In this document: piece after piece, positions 35,030 to 47,900 of the stretch
Layout: every line of letters begins with the position of its first letter
How positions within the stretch are numbered: position 1 is the first letter of the stretch
NCBI GenBank assembly: GCA_003996215.1
Contig: QJPP01001832.1
Span: forward strand, 186,001-250,000
DNA: 64,000 nt
Source: Jaltomata sinuosa
Lineage: Eukaryota > Streptophyta > Magnoliopsida > Solanales > Solanaceae
Direction: 5' to 3'
Notes under the pieces: model-generated
Seen by the model: only the letters and a program-made list of their open reading frames with translations
The model's database searches: none
Told to the model about the DNA's origin: nothing
Translations under genes and position numbers: made by a program

Positions 35030-36240
35030 CAATTTTACCTCCTCAGTTGTTCCTAAGTATTGCTTAACCCATTGTCTATTTAACATGAAATTTTTTTCGT
35101 CTGGATCCTCATGTTCAATGGCACCATATGTAAACACCTAGGTCACTTTTAATTGCCTAGACCACTTGGACTTCAACATACCAGGAAACAAATGAAGTTT
35201 GGAGTTGAACAGCAAGACTAAGTCTCCAGGACGGAACTCTCTTTTATAAATCTTCTTGTCATGATACAGTTTCATTTTCTCCTTATACAAATTTGCACTC
35301 TCACATGCTCGAAGTTTGAAATCTTCCATCTCATTCAATTGATAAAGCCTCAAGTTAGAGGTTTTGCTCCTGTTCAAGTTTAGCTTTTTTAGCGCCTATA
35401 GTGACTTGTGCTCAAGTTCAACCAGCAAGTGACAAGCCTTGAAAAACACCTACTGATACAGAGACATACCTATAGGAGTCTTGAAAGCAGTCCTGTAAGC
35501 CCAAAGAGTGTCATCTAGCTTCTAGGACTAATCAATACTATTAGCATTCACAGTCTTCGCTAAGATGGTCTTTATCTCCTGGTTGAAAGCTTTAACTTGC
35601 CCACTGGTCTGAGGGTGATAGGTTGTGTCAACCTTGTGCTTGACCCCATAGGTGGCCAAAAGTACAATAAATAGCTGATTGCAGAAGTGAGAACCTCAAT
35701 CACATATTATAGCTCGTGGAGTGAAAAACCTTTAGAAGATGTTCTTTTTCAAGAATGCATTGACACTCTTACCTTTATTGTTGGGAAGTGCTATAGCTTC
35801 CACCCACTTAGAAACATACTCATCCTTTACCAAGATGTACTTTTGTCCATGTGAGCTAACAAATAATTCATTGAAGTTTACCCCCCACACATCAAATAAT
35901 TCAACTTCTAGAATCGAGATCATTGGAAGTACATGCTTTCTAGATATACCTCCATGTCTCTTGCACTGGTCATATGATTTCATAAAGTCATAGGCATCTT
36001 GATGGATGGTTGGACAATAGTACCCACTGTAAAGAATTTTCTCTGTTGTCTGAATGGCACCATGATGTCCTCCTACATGAGAGGAATGACATGCCTCCCG
36101 AATATCTATCATCTTCACCTCGAACACACATCTCCGAATCATATTATCAACACATATCCGAAACGAATAGGGCTCATCCCAATAGAACTTTCTTAGGTCA
36201 TGAAGGAACTTCCTTTTTTATGGAAGTTCAAATCATTAGG
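35030..36240 (-). pseudogene. Athila-type integrase, duplication copy 1
   Basis: Minus-strand order: the HHCC/core region at 35732-36142 (with HVGGHHGAIQTTEKIL, YYCPTIHQDAYDF, CDQCKRHG-type CxxC and DVWGVNFNEL), a degraded middle with stops, and the C-terminal part at 35138-35377 (EKMKLYHDKKI, REFRPGDLVLLFNSKL, KSKWSRQ). The first catalytic Asp, expected in DVWGxDF, reads Asn here. Integrase would insert the cDNA into chromatin. Stops at several places and the Asn make it dead. It is 3' of RNase H in the usual Gypsy order. Confidence 0.85.
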
Positions 36241-36249
36241 CATCACATC

Positions 36250-37142
36250 ACTAACCAAAAAATTTGAATAATCAGCAAACCAAGGAATTAGATCAAGAGA
36301 GGTTGCCAATACTTGTTAATCGGGGAAGGCTTCATTAATTCCTAGATCACCTTTAGTCCTCCCTTCTTCTTCCAACCTTGACAAGTGATCTGCAACCTAG
36401 TTTTCAGTACCTTTTTGGTCTTTAACCTTAAATCAAACTCCTGCAACAAAATTACTCATCTAATCAACCTTGGCTTTGTATCTTTCTTATCCATTACGTA
36501 CTGGATTGCCGCATGGTTGGTGTGAACAATGATCTTACTACCCACCAAATACGCTCTATATTTTTTGAACACATACACCACCGCTAATAACTCTTTCTAA
36601 GTTATAGTGTAATTGTTATGGTCCATGTTCAAAGTTTTGCTAGCATAGTAGATCAGATGGAAGATCTTTTCTCTTCTTTGCCTAAGAACTGTACCTAGAG
36701 TTTCCTGACTAGCATCGCACTTAATCTCAAATGGCTTGGACAAATCTAGATCAATAATAATAGGATCTGAGGTAAGCTTTTCTTTCATGCATTCGAATAT
36801 CTTCAAACATGCATCATCAAACAAAAACTTTATCTTTTTCTCTAGCAACTTACACAAGGGGTTTGCAATTTTTGAGAAGTCTTTGATAAATTGTAGGTTA
36901 AACCCAGCATGCCCAAGAAACCTATGAACACCCTTCATCAAAATCGGATGAGGCATATTCAAAATGACTTCGATCTTAGATTTGTCCAGCTCTATCCCCA
37001 TTTCAAAAAATTTATGTCCCAATAGAATCCCTTCTTTTACCATGAAGTGGAATTTTCCCCAGTTTAAGACAAGGTTGGTTTCCTCATATTGTTCCAGCAC
37101 CTTTGCCACTTCATACAACCAACACCATATGAATTTCCACAA
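36250..37142 (-). pseudogene. Athila RT thumb and RNase H, copy 1, truncated and fused
   Basis: The frame at 36597-37142 starts with 12 residues encoded by the noncoding start of copy 2 (MWKFIWCWLYEV) and then continues as reverse transcriptase from AKVLEQYEETNLVLNWGKFHFM. It runs through the RT-RNase H connection and CDASQETLGTVL to YYASKTLNMDHNNYT. The polymerase palm with the catalytic YMDD is missing from copy 1, because the duplication breakpoint lies inside the gene. Further RNase H sequence with stops extends to about 36250. It is a chance fusion ORF, not a gene. Confidence 0.85.
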
Positions 37143-40100
37143 TTTTACATGAGTTTTAATCCCTCAAGATCATGTTCACAAACCTAGGGTTCCATAATTT
37201 CAATTTTTCACATACTTTGAACCCATAGGTATAGAACTACGAAGAAAAATTTGAAAAAGATAAAGTTGAAAACCTTACCTTTTTGAAAAGATTCTTGAGG
37301 GAAAATCTTAGAGGTGACTCGTGTATGTGTGTGTATGCGTGCACTGCTACTGATGATGGTGGTGGTGAATAGTGATAATCTACTGACTTTTATGGTTATA
37401 TGAAAGTCGACGGTTATGGGAATTTTAGGGATGCAAGAGATTATCATGTGTGATTGTTTATGGGAGATTTTTGGTGAAGTATGGAGGGAGTGGAGGAGTT
37501 TTTACCTATTCGACTTCTACTTCTACCAGGTAAACAAATTAGGGCTAATTGGGTACAAGAGAAAGGGAGTCGGGTCAATTTTGATTAATATTTATGCATG
37601 GAGAAGACCATAACCCAAATAATGGTTCATAAACCCTAACTATGGTTGTGTTTACAAGTACAAACTTGAGATCCATGAGTCAAAAGACTATGTTCCATAA
37701 AAGTTAAATACAAACCGTCATTCAACTTCTGAATCTGAGATGATTCACTCTTTTGGTGTTAGGTTTGCATGGATGACTTGATGGGCCATATTTTGAAAGT
37801 ACGAACCATTTTTTCACCCATGGAACTTTACTTTAGAGTTGACATCTTATGATGAAAACGACGGTTGATTCTATGGACCGTAAAAGCATTTCATGGTCCT
37901 TAAAAGCAAATGTAATTCCTATTACTCATTTTTGTTTTCCTCTCTAGTTTTCCATGGTGCAACTATGAACCGTTGAGGTATTTTATGGTCGCCCTTCAGT
38001 CTGTAGATGAACAAACTTTTCCATCTGCAACAGTTTGCTTTCAGTTAGATTTTTGGTACCCTTGCACACTTCAGCAAATATTAATACTATAAAAACTAAA
38101 ATCAAATAAAGATAAAGTAAAACCACATTGGGTTGCCTCCCAAGCAACATTTGATTTAATCTCGCAGCACGATGAGGGTACCTTTACTACTCAGACTTCA
38201 TCAAGATACCCTTTGAGTTGCCTCCTAAGAAGCACTTGATTTAACATCGCGGCATGATGCGAGTATTTTGGTTACTCAGACTTCATCAAGATACACCTCA
38301 TCGATCAATTTTACCTCCTCAGTTGTTCCTAAGTATTGCTTAACCCATTGTCTATTTAACATGAAATTTTTTTCGTCTGGATCCTCATGTTCAATGGCAC
38401 CATATGTAAACACCTAGGTCACTTTTAATTGCCTAGACCACTTGGACTTCAACATACCAGGAAACAAATGAAGTTTGGAGTTGAACAGCAAGACTAAGTC
38501 TCCAGGACGGAACTCTCTTTTATAAATCTTCTTGTCATGATACAGTTTCATTTTCTCCTTATACAAATTTGCACTCTCACATGCTCGAAGTTTGAAATCT
38601 TCCATCTCATTCAATTGATAAAGCCTCAAGTTAGAGGTTTTGCTCCTGTTCAAGTTTAGCTTTTTTAGCGCCTATAGTGACTTGTGCTCAAGTTCAACCA
38701 GCAAGTGACAAGCCTTGAAAAACACCTACTGATACAGAGACATACCTATAGGAGTCTTGAAAGCAGTCCTGTAAGCCCAAAGAGTGTCATCTAGCTTCTA
38801 GGACTAATCAATACTATTAGCATTCACAGTCTTCGCTAAGATGGTCTTTATCTCCTGGTTGAAAGCTTTAACTTGCCCACTGGTCTGAGGGTGATAGGTT
38901 GTGTCAACCTTGTGCTTGACCCCATAGGTGGCCAAAAGTACAATAAATAGCTGATTGCAGAAGTGAGAACCTCAATCACATATTATAGCTCGTGGAGTGA
39001 AAAACCTTTAGAAGATGTTCTTTTTCAAAATGCATTGACACTCTTACCTTTATTGTTGGGAAGTGCTATAGCTTCCACCCACTTAGAAACATACTCATCC
39101 TTTACCAAGATGTACTTTTGTCCATGTGAGCTAACAAATAATTCATTGAAGTTTACCCCCCACACATCAAATAATTCAACTTCTAGAATCGAGATCATTG
39201 GAAGTACATGCTTTCTAGATATACCTCCATGTCTCTTGCACTGGTCATATGATTTCATAAAGTCATAGGCATCTTGATGGATGGTTGGACAATAGTACCC
39301 ACTGTAAAGAATTTTCTCTGTTGTCTGAATGGCACCATGATGTCCTCCTACATGAGAGGAATGACATGCCTCCCGAATATCTATCATCTTCACCTCGAAC
39401 ACACATCTCCGAATCATATTATCAACACATATCCGAAACGAATAGGGCTCATCCCAATAGAACTTTCTTAGGTCATGAAGGAACTTCCTTTTTTATGGAA
39501 GTTCAAATCATTAGGCATCACATCACTAACCAAAAAATTTGAATAATCAGCAAACCAAGGAATTAGATCAAGAGAGGTTGCCAATACTTGTTAATCGGGG
39601 AAGGCTTCATTAATTCCTAGATCACCTTTAGTCCTCCCTTCTTCTTCCAACCTTGACAAGTGATCTGCAACCTAGTTTTCAGTACCTTTTTGGTCTTTAA
39701 CCTTAAATCAAACTCCTGCAACAAAATTACTCATCTAATCAACCTTGGCTTTGTATCTTTCTTATCCATTACGTACTGGATTGCCGCATGGTTGGTGTGA
39801 ACAATGATCTTACTACCCACCAAATACGCTCTATATTTTTTGAACACATACACCACCGCTAATAACTCTTTCTAAGTTATAGTGTAATTGTTATGGTCCA
39901 TGTTCAAAGTTTTGCTAGCATAGTAGATCAGATGGAAGATCTTTTCTCTTCTTTGCCTAAGAACTGTACCTAGAGTTTCCTGACTAGCATCGCACTTAAT
40001 CTCAAATGGCTTGGACAAATCTAGATCAATAATAATAGGATCTGAGGTAAGCTTTTCTTTCATGCATTCGAATATCTTCAAACATGCATCATCAAACAAA

Positions 40101-40381
40101 AACTTTATCTTTTTCTCTAGCAACTTACACAAGGGGTTTGCAATTTTTGAGAAGTCTTTGATAAATTGTAGGTTAAACCCAGCATGCCCAAGAAACCTAT
40201 GAACACCCTTCATCAAAATCGGATGAGGCATATTCAAAATGACTTCGATCTTAGATTTGTCCAGCTCTATCCCCATTTCAAAAAATTTATGTCCCAATAG
40301 AATCCCTTCTTTTACCATGAAGTGGAATTTTCCCCAGTTTAAGACAAGGTTGGTTTCCTCATATTGTTCCAGCACCTTTGC
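37107..40381. repeat. Tandem duplication, copy 2
   Basis: Second copy of the 3.28-kb unit. It is contiguous on the right with the rest of the family D reverse transcriptase, so copy 2 holds the original right edge and copy 1 the original left edge. Confidence 0.95.
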
Positions 40382-40868
40382 CAAATGAACTAGGCAATCA
40401 TCAAAAAAGTCACCAACTACTGAGAAATCATCCATGAATATCTAAATTGTCTCCTCAACCATGTCCAAAAAGATGGACATCATACACCTTTGAAAAGTGG
40501 CAGGTGCATTACATAGACCAAAAGGCATCCTATTGAAACAAAAATTCCATAAAGGCAAGTAAAAATGGTCTTCTCTTGATCCTGCAGAGCAATAGAGATC
40601 TGATTATAACCTTAATAACCATCCAGAAAACAGTACTACCCTCTACCTGTGAGTCTATTAAGCATCTGGTCCATGAATGGCATAGGGAAGTGGTCCTTCT
40701 TGGTCCATAAATTCAACGTCCTATTATCTATACACACCCACCAACCTGTAATTGTGTACATCAGGATCAACTTATTCTTTTTATTAGGGACAACAATATC
40801 CCACCTTTTTTTTGGTAAACATTGTATTGGACTTACCAACTTGCTACCAAATATGGGGTGAACAACAC
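38306..40868 (-). pseudogene. Athila-type pol, copy 2: RT, RNase H, integrase
   Basis: Minus-strand N to C: RT finger/palm (40636-40893 with CLPKKR, TGWWVCIDNRTLN, KDHFPMPFMDQML), catalytic YMDD-type box (MDDFSVVGD at about 40410-40435), RT thumb and RNase H (39872-40400, CDASQETLG), damaged RNase H end, integrase (39025-39417) and integrase C-terminus (38414-38653). It ends with VFTYGAIEHEDPDE-like residues near 38390 and a stop near 38300. The order RT-RH-IN and the LNMDHNNYT and REFRPGDLVLLFNS motifs fit the Athila lineage of Ty3/Gypsy. Stops throughout. The N-terminal part continues beyond the E solo LTR at 42321. Confidence 0.88.
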
Positions 40869-42320
40869 TAATTATTACCAACTTATTGAGCATTTATTCA
40901 TGAATTGTTGTCATATTTTGATGAGAATTAGAAGTACTTATTTCCTTTATTGATGTAAATACAGGTACTCTTGATCAAAGAAAGAAAGCAAAGGTGTTGA
41001 ACCAAAAAGATCTTAAAATGGAGCTAAAGTACAAAGGTGATTAGAAGGGGAAGAATCAGTAAAGAAAGGTGATACGATGTCTGAGCCACAAAGAGGCACC
41101 TGCATCACACACGAAGGATCAGAAATTGCCTGCGCAGTCACTCACATGCGAGCCACAATTTATCAAGGGTGATCATCCATCCCCTTCGAACCTGACTCAC
41201 ACACTGCTGGACTTCATTACCTGAAGAGAAAGGCACCTGCGATCCGCAAATCTCAAGGTGCGATTGCAGGTTCCATCACACCTCACATCACACATGCCTC
41301 AAAGGGAAATTTTGTCCAAATTTGTGTGACAAATTTGGGAAGGTTCAAAAACCATTTTTTGGGATCTGTACAATAAGAATGGAATCAATTTTTACTTTAC
41401 CAAGGAAGAGTATTGAGAGTACACATTCTTTTTTCTTCTTCCTCATTGAAAAACACCATTTTTAAAGAACTTTGAGTTTGGAATTTGAACTTAGCTTACA
41501 ATATGAATGGAATTTTGGGAAACCCATTTGGTATTCTCTTTTGTTCCTTTAATATGAGCAGTTAGATTCTATTTTAGGGGTATGTGCATAATGGGTGGTT
41601 GAATTTGGGAATGGGTATTGATTAATTGTGCTTTTAATTGATTATTTGGTATGGGTCTATTGAATTCTTCATGGTTTAATTATAAAATTGATGATTTCAA
41701 ACATTGATTGAGTTTACTAATTTTGTACTTGATTGAAAGAGGAGTTCATAAATTGGGTAAGAACTCAATAGTGGGGTTTGGGATTTCCACCATAGATTAA
41801 GGCTAGAAATAGCTTGATTGAAGGAAATTCTCATCTAAGAATCAAATATAGAGATGATTTGATTCACCCATGCATTAATTGATTGGTTTAAAGTAAAGCT
41901 ATGGGGCTTGAGCAAAGACCATAGAATATATATTTGGAGGGTTGAAAAACTACCAAATATAGCTCAAACCAAGCTACCCATACCCTTAGTTGAAAATTTG
42001 CATGATTAATCAATTCCCTATCCCATTGTAGAACCCCATCGAAAGTATACCCCTGGTTTTCCTTCTCTTGATTTCTCTAATTGTGTTTACGTTGTTCTCT
42101 TATTATTGGTGTTTCAATAATTCCCAAACCTTTTCTCGCTAAATTTTACAATTATTTGCTCGAACAATTGTGAATGCTAGTGAATTGAACTCTGATGTTT
42201 AGTGGCAAACCATTGTCCCATTCTTCGTGGATTCGACCCCGACATATTGTTAGGTTACTTACTTATTTTTCTTGGTGATTTTTACCACCTCCTTTGGGAG
42301 AGGGATTTTGAAAGTCATCA
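40869..42320 (+). mobile_element. Solo LTR, family E, inside family D reverse transcriptase
   Basis: Identical flanks AACAC at 40864-40868 and 42321-42325. It ends GTCATCA and starts TAATTATT (the first G appears changed to A). There is no primer site or coding region. The sequence is related to the 5' LTR at 52692-54031, with shared phrases such as TTTTAATTATAAAATTGATG, and it ends with a GGATTCGACCCC U5 motif at 42230-42241. The reading frame of the interrupted RT is continuous across it once one five-base duplicate is discounted. Confidence 0.92.
41080..41300 (+). promoter_or_regulatory. CpG-rich word array in family E LTR
   Basis: Repeated CACCTGCATCACACA, TGCGAGCCACA, CACCTGCGATCCGCAAA and GGTGCGATTGCAGG words about 210-430 bp from the LTR start. 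The position matches the arrays of other families. No clear TATA box was found. Confidence 0.45.
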
Positions 42321-44945
42321 AACACCTATGTCGAACCACTTGATTATTTCCTTCTTCACAACCTCTTGCATATGTGGATTCAACCTCCTTTGGTGTTCAA
42401 TGCTAGGAATACAATCATCCTCTAGCTAAATCTTGTGAGAGAAAATACTCGGAGGGATCCCAATAATATTAGGCAAGGTCTAACCAATGGCCTTTTGTAC
42501 AACTGCAACATAGACACCAAGGCCTCCACCTTCCATTCAAGTAAACTTGCTGAAACAATCAAAGGCAGGGTATCCTGCAGCCCTAAAAACCCATATTGTA
42601 AGTGAGATGGGAGAGGTTTAAGCTCTAAGATTTGTGGTTTCTCAATGGAGGTCTTAGCTGGAGGAGTCTCATTGTTCTTCAAATCAAGATCTAACTTCTT
42701 AAGAGCATATGAATACAAGCCCCTACCATATAAAGCATTTACCATATCCACATAGTCATCCATGTCCTCAACATCTAAATTCATGATCATGGCTGCAAAA
42801 GTCATAATTGTAAACTTCTCTTCAACTGACACATCAACATCATCAATAGTATTAATCACAGAAGTAACACTCATACCCCTTGGCTTCTTTATAAATTTAC
42901 AGACGTTGAACACAACCTTCTCATCATTCAATCTAAACCTCAACTCACCACACTCTATGTCTAAAAGTGCTCTCCCAGTAGAGAAGAATGGTCTCCCCAA
43001 GATGATTGGGACTTCAAAGTCCACTTCACAATCTAAGATGACAAAATCACCTGGGAAGATAAAATTTTCCACCTTCACCAGAATATTATATCATATACGA
43101 CTAGCCTCTGAACAATATGGTTAGCCATCAATAGTTGCATAGTCATCAGTTTGGGGGCTCCAAAGCCTAACTTCTTGCAAATAGAAATCGGTATCAAATC
43201 GATGCTTGCACCAAGATCACACAGAGCCTTAGCAAAATTATAAGCCCCAATAGTGCATGGAATAGTGAAAGTACCATGGTCTTCTTTCTTCTAGATTAAT
43301 GAACGTGATGCAATGGCACTATAGTGGTGCACATTATTTGCTGGCTCAAAACTCACCCTTCTCTTCTTAGTCACGAAATCCTTCATGAACTTAGCATAAC
43401 TCAGCATCTATTCTAGAGCTTCCACCAACGGAATATTTATTGACAGCTACTTCAACATAGAAATAAACTTATGAAACTTGCCATTATATGTCTTCTTCTT
43501 TAACCTCTGGGGGAATGGAGAAGGTGGTCTAGGAATTGGAATCAACACTGTCGGAGTCACCTTCTCATTCCCCTTTTCTCTAGAGTCTTTCTCTGTATCA
43601 ATCAAAGACTTATCAGTTTCTTCAATCTCAACCTTAATAACTGTTGGCTTGTTAACATTAACCGACTATTGTTTCTCTTTTGCTTCATCCACTACAACTC
43701 ATGAATCTGTAGGGACCTTTTCTTTTTGATCTTCAGCAACTACCTCTATCTTATCTGCTAATACTAAACCACAATGTATGGTAACTGCCATATACTAATC
43801 ATTCTTCGAGTTTTAAAAGGTGTCACCAGGTAGCATGCCTCTCTGTCACAGATTCAAAGCTATCAAAATTTGATTTCATTTTCTTCTCTAGCTGATTTAT
43901 AGAAGTGGAGTGAGATATTACTACTTGGTTCATACTTGACAAATCACCATGAATCTCCTTGATTCCAGATTTAGTAGATTCAGCTCTAAGAAATGTTTTC
44001 AACAACTCTTCCACTTTCGACCCATCAGGGTCATTAGCTAATGGTTGAGTATCTATCCCCCTAAGAATAACATATGCACCACTTCGATTATTTTTGTAGG
44101 GGTCTCTATCTCTCCAGTTTCCATGATCTCTGTCGCTCCTCTCATAGTTATTATCTCTATAATTGTTCTAACCTTGATTCCCTTGATTTCGATGCCAAGA
44201 GTCTTGATTAGACCCTTAAGCATTAGGACAGGAACCCATTGCCTGATTCTCCAAATAATTTTCCTCCTCCTCAGAGTTTGAATAATATTCTTCTTGTTGA
44301 GGCACCTTACCTTGAGAACCCAAAAAATTCATCTTATGAGTACTGACCCTCATAAAGTGCTTGGTGATCAGATCCATCTGCATTTTAAGTTGAGCCACAT
44401 CCTGATCGCACGCTTCTTCTCTTGCCAATAGCTCTGCAGACATACCCTTAAACTGACCACTACTAACCATTTTTGCCTCTCTAATGTGCCATACTCTATT
44501 TGTCTTAGTCAGTCTATCTAATAACTTACTAGCCTGAGTATATATATGTCACATCAAAGTACCTTCAGTAATATTGTCATCCAAAGACTTGTTACTGTAT
44601 CCAGTGACCTATATAAAATCTCAAGTAGAACCTGATTTGGCAATTTATGATTTGGACACTGTATGATCTTCTTCTTAAACCTCAACCAGGCCTTATGCAA
44701 TGCTTCTTATGGGAGTTGTCTAAAGTTGTTAATCTGACCTCTCAATTTCAACATACAATAAGGTGGAAAGAATCTTTCAAGGAATGCCTCAGTCATCTCA
44801 GCCCACGTAGTAATCGACTCATCTGAAAGATCATTCAACCAACTAGTAGCTTCCGTAGTTAAAGAGAATGGAAAGAGTCTGAGTTTGATGGCCTCCTAAG
44901 AAATACGTGGGAGCTTGTATGCTTTAAAGACTCATATGAAGTTCA
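42321..44945 (-). pseudogene. Athila-type gag, protease and RT start, family D
   Basis: Minus-strand N to C: the gag core from about 44940 (LRLFPFSLTTEATSWLNDL, FFPPYCMLKLRGQINNFRQLP) with the first part missing, the gag C-terminal half (44216-44470, acidic YYSNSEEEENYLEN), a coiled segment (43823-44014), the PFPQR-type block near 43500, the protease (DLGAS near 43205-43220; VILDCEVDFEVP and ILGRP in 42422-43078) and the protease-RT linker (LKPLPSHLQYGFLG, then GIPPSIFSHKI). The RT start runs to the E LTR at 42321. The frame is open for 218 residues in 42422-43078 but broken elsewhere. At 44945 it is fused to a Tekay element, so gag N-terminus, leader and 5' LTR are lost. Confidence 0.88.
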
Positions 44946-47900
44946 GCAACAGGTTTCTCTTCTAAGAGAGGTTTTAATTTAACAGGACTGAATCCTAGTG
45001 AATGATATACTCACCGTCCCCATGATACTTCTTAAGAATTAACACGTGAAACACGGGATGAACTCCCGACATTCTCGAAGGCAAAGCCAATTTATATGCT
45101 ACAAGCCCCACACTTTTAAGAATCCTAAAGGGTCCAATGTATCTTGGACTGAGCTTACCACGCTTACCAAATCTCATAACACCCTTCATGGGTGAGACTT
45201 TGAGCAACACTTGCTCACCTTCAATGAATTTCACATCTCTTACCTTCCTATGTACATACTTCTTTTACCTGCTTTGAGCCGCTAGAAGCTTTTCTTGGAT
45301 GAACTTCACCTTTTCCATTTAGTCTCTCATAAGGTCAGAACCCCAAGGTGTCACCACAAATGCATCAAACCAAACAATGGGAGATCTACACCTCTTCCCA
45401 TATGATGCTTTGAACAGATCCTTATCTATTCTTGAATAATAGCTATTATTATATAACAATTCTGCCAAAAATAGATATTGGTCCCAATGACCTCTAAAAT
45501 CCATCACGAATGCACATAGCATGTCCTCCAACACCTGAATTATCAGCTAAGACTGCCTAACGGTCTGATGGTGAAAATTAGAACTAAGGTCTAGCCTAGT
45601 TCCTAACTCTTCATGCAACTTCTCTCAAAAGTTAGAGGTAAATTGAGTACCTTTATATGAAATAATAGAAATTGGAACCCCATGCAACTGAACAACTTCC
45701 TTGAGATAAACCTTGGCTAATTTGGCTGCATTGTAAGTCCCCTGGACTGGAAAAAAATGTGCAAACTTCGTCAGCCTATCCACAATAACCCAAATAGAAT
45801 TTTACTTCTCTAAAGTCTTGGGAAGAATAACAACAAAATGCATGGCTATCCTCTACCACTTCCATTCTTGAATGGGCATCCTCTAAAGAGTAACAAACCT
45901 TGGCTATCCACTTCCACTTCCAGGCTTATGATGTTCATACTTCACCTGCTGGCAATTCTAACATTTAGCAACAAAATCAACTATCTCACTTCACTCGAAC
46001 CCACAACTAATGTTGCCTAAAATCACGGTATATTTTGGTCAAATCAGGATGTATAATACTTCAAACAATGAGCCTTGGCTAGAATAGTAGGAATCGGGTC
46101 ATCAAAATGGGGCACACAAACTCATCCCTTAATCCTCAAAACACCCTTCTCATAAATCATGACCTCCTTGGCCTCACCCTGCAAACCATATTACAAATTC
46201 TACTCAACTTTGCACCCTCGAATTGTTTAGCCTTGATCCGATCAAGAAATAAGGACCTTGCCTCAATATATTCTAATAGTCTACCCCTCTTGGACACCTC
46301 AAGTCTTATGAAATTATTAGCTAGAGTCAGAATCTATCTAGTCAACGGACGTTTAGTAGCCTTCAAATAAGTCAAGCTACTCATACTCTAAGACTTTCTG
46401 CTCAATGCGTAGGCTACTACGTTAGCCTTACCCCGAGGTATAGAATGGTGATACCATAGTATTTAAGTAACCCCATCCAAGTATGCTACCTCAAATTCAA
46501 ATCTTTCTATGTGAACACATGTTGTAAACTATGATGGCCTATGAACATTTCACAACAAACCCCATACAAATAGTGCCTTCATATCTGAAGAGCAAAATCC
46601 ACAACAGCCAACTCTAAGTCATGAGTAGGGTAATTCTTCTCATGCACCTTCAATTGACTCAAGGCATAGGCAATAACTTTCTTTTCTTGCATCAAGACAA
46701 CACCTAAACTAGAATATGAGGTATCACAATAAATATTAAAATCCTTACCCTCTACTGGCAAAGCAAGAATCAGATTGGTGGTCAACAATGTCTTGAGCTT
46801 TCAAAAGCTCTCCTCATTCTTATCTGACCAATGAAATGGTACCTCCTTTTATAAATGGGTCAGATGAGAGGCAATATAGGCGAACCTATGGTAATAACTG
46901 GCCAACCCTACAACACTCGAACTTTGGTCACTGAAGTGGGCCTAGCCCAATTCGTAACTGCCTCAAACTTTTGCGGGACTACTATCATCCCTTCTTTCAA
47001 AACTACATGCCCCATAAAGGATACAGAAGAAAACCAAAATTCAAACTTAGATAATTTCGCATAAAGCTCCTAATCTTTTAGCAAACCTAAAAAATCCTTA
47101 CGTGATTTTCATTCTATTCTTCACTCTTAGAGTAAAGTAAGATGTCATTGATAAAAACAATCATGAATAAGTCTAAATAGGGCTTAAATATCCCATGAAA
47201 CTAGCACGGGCATTAGTCAGCCCAAAAGACATCACTAGAAATTCAAAGTGCCCATACATGGTCCAGAATGCAATCATAGGAATATCAGCGAGCTGAATCA
47301 TTAGCTGATGACATCCACACCTCAAATCAATCTTATAAAATATGGATGTACCCTATAAATGGTCAAATAAATCATCAATCCGAGGAAGTGGATACTTGTT
47401 ACTGATTGTAACTTCATTCAACAGTCGATAGTCTATACACATATGTAGAGTACCATCCTTCTTCTTCACAAACAAGATTGGAGCACCCCACGGGGAGGCA
47501 CTCAGACAAAAAAAATCTATTACCAAGCAACTCCTGCAACTGAGCCTTTAGCTCCATCAACTCAGCCATTGCCTTTCTATAAGGTAGAATAGAAATGGGG
47601 TGAGTATTTGGATCTAGATCAATACAAAATTCAATGTCGCAGTCTAGGGGCATGCCTAGTAAATCCGTATAAAACACCTCCTGGAAATCATACACCACGA
47701 GCATTGACTCAATAGATGGGACCTCTACACTATTATCCCAAATATGTGCTAAGAATGTCAAACACTCAATCCCTATCAAACTCTTGGCATGAAGAATAGA
47801 TATCAATTACATAAGAGCAGTAATATAATCACCCTACCACTTAAGTCTATCTGTTACCGGCATAGACACATTTATTGTCTTAGCAAGATAGTCTACAATA

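Larger units (their letters stand above)
33831..37106. repeat. Tandem duplication, copy 1 (3276 bp)
   Basis: Identical by eye to 37107-40381 except for one substitution (C at 34634 against A at 37910) and one missing G in copy 2 (G at about 35753). The two copies abut directly. The junction at 37106/37107 joins reverse-transcriptase sequence to the noncoding start of the next copy with about two bases of shared sequence (CA). It contains a noncoding region plus family D integrase, RNase H and part of reverse transcriptase. Confidence 0.95.

Noticed and set aside
36597..37142. 181-residue ORF as a possible new gene
   Set aside because: Its start is created by the duplication junction; it is a chance fusion of noncoding sequence and a truncated reverse transcriptase.
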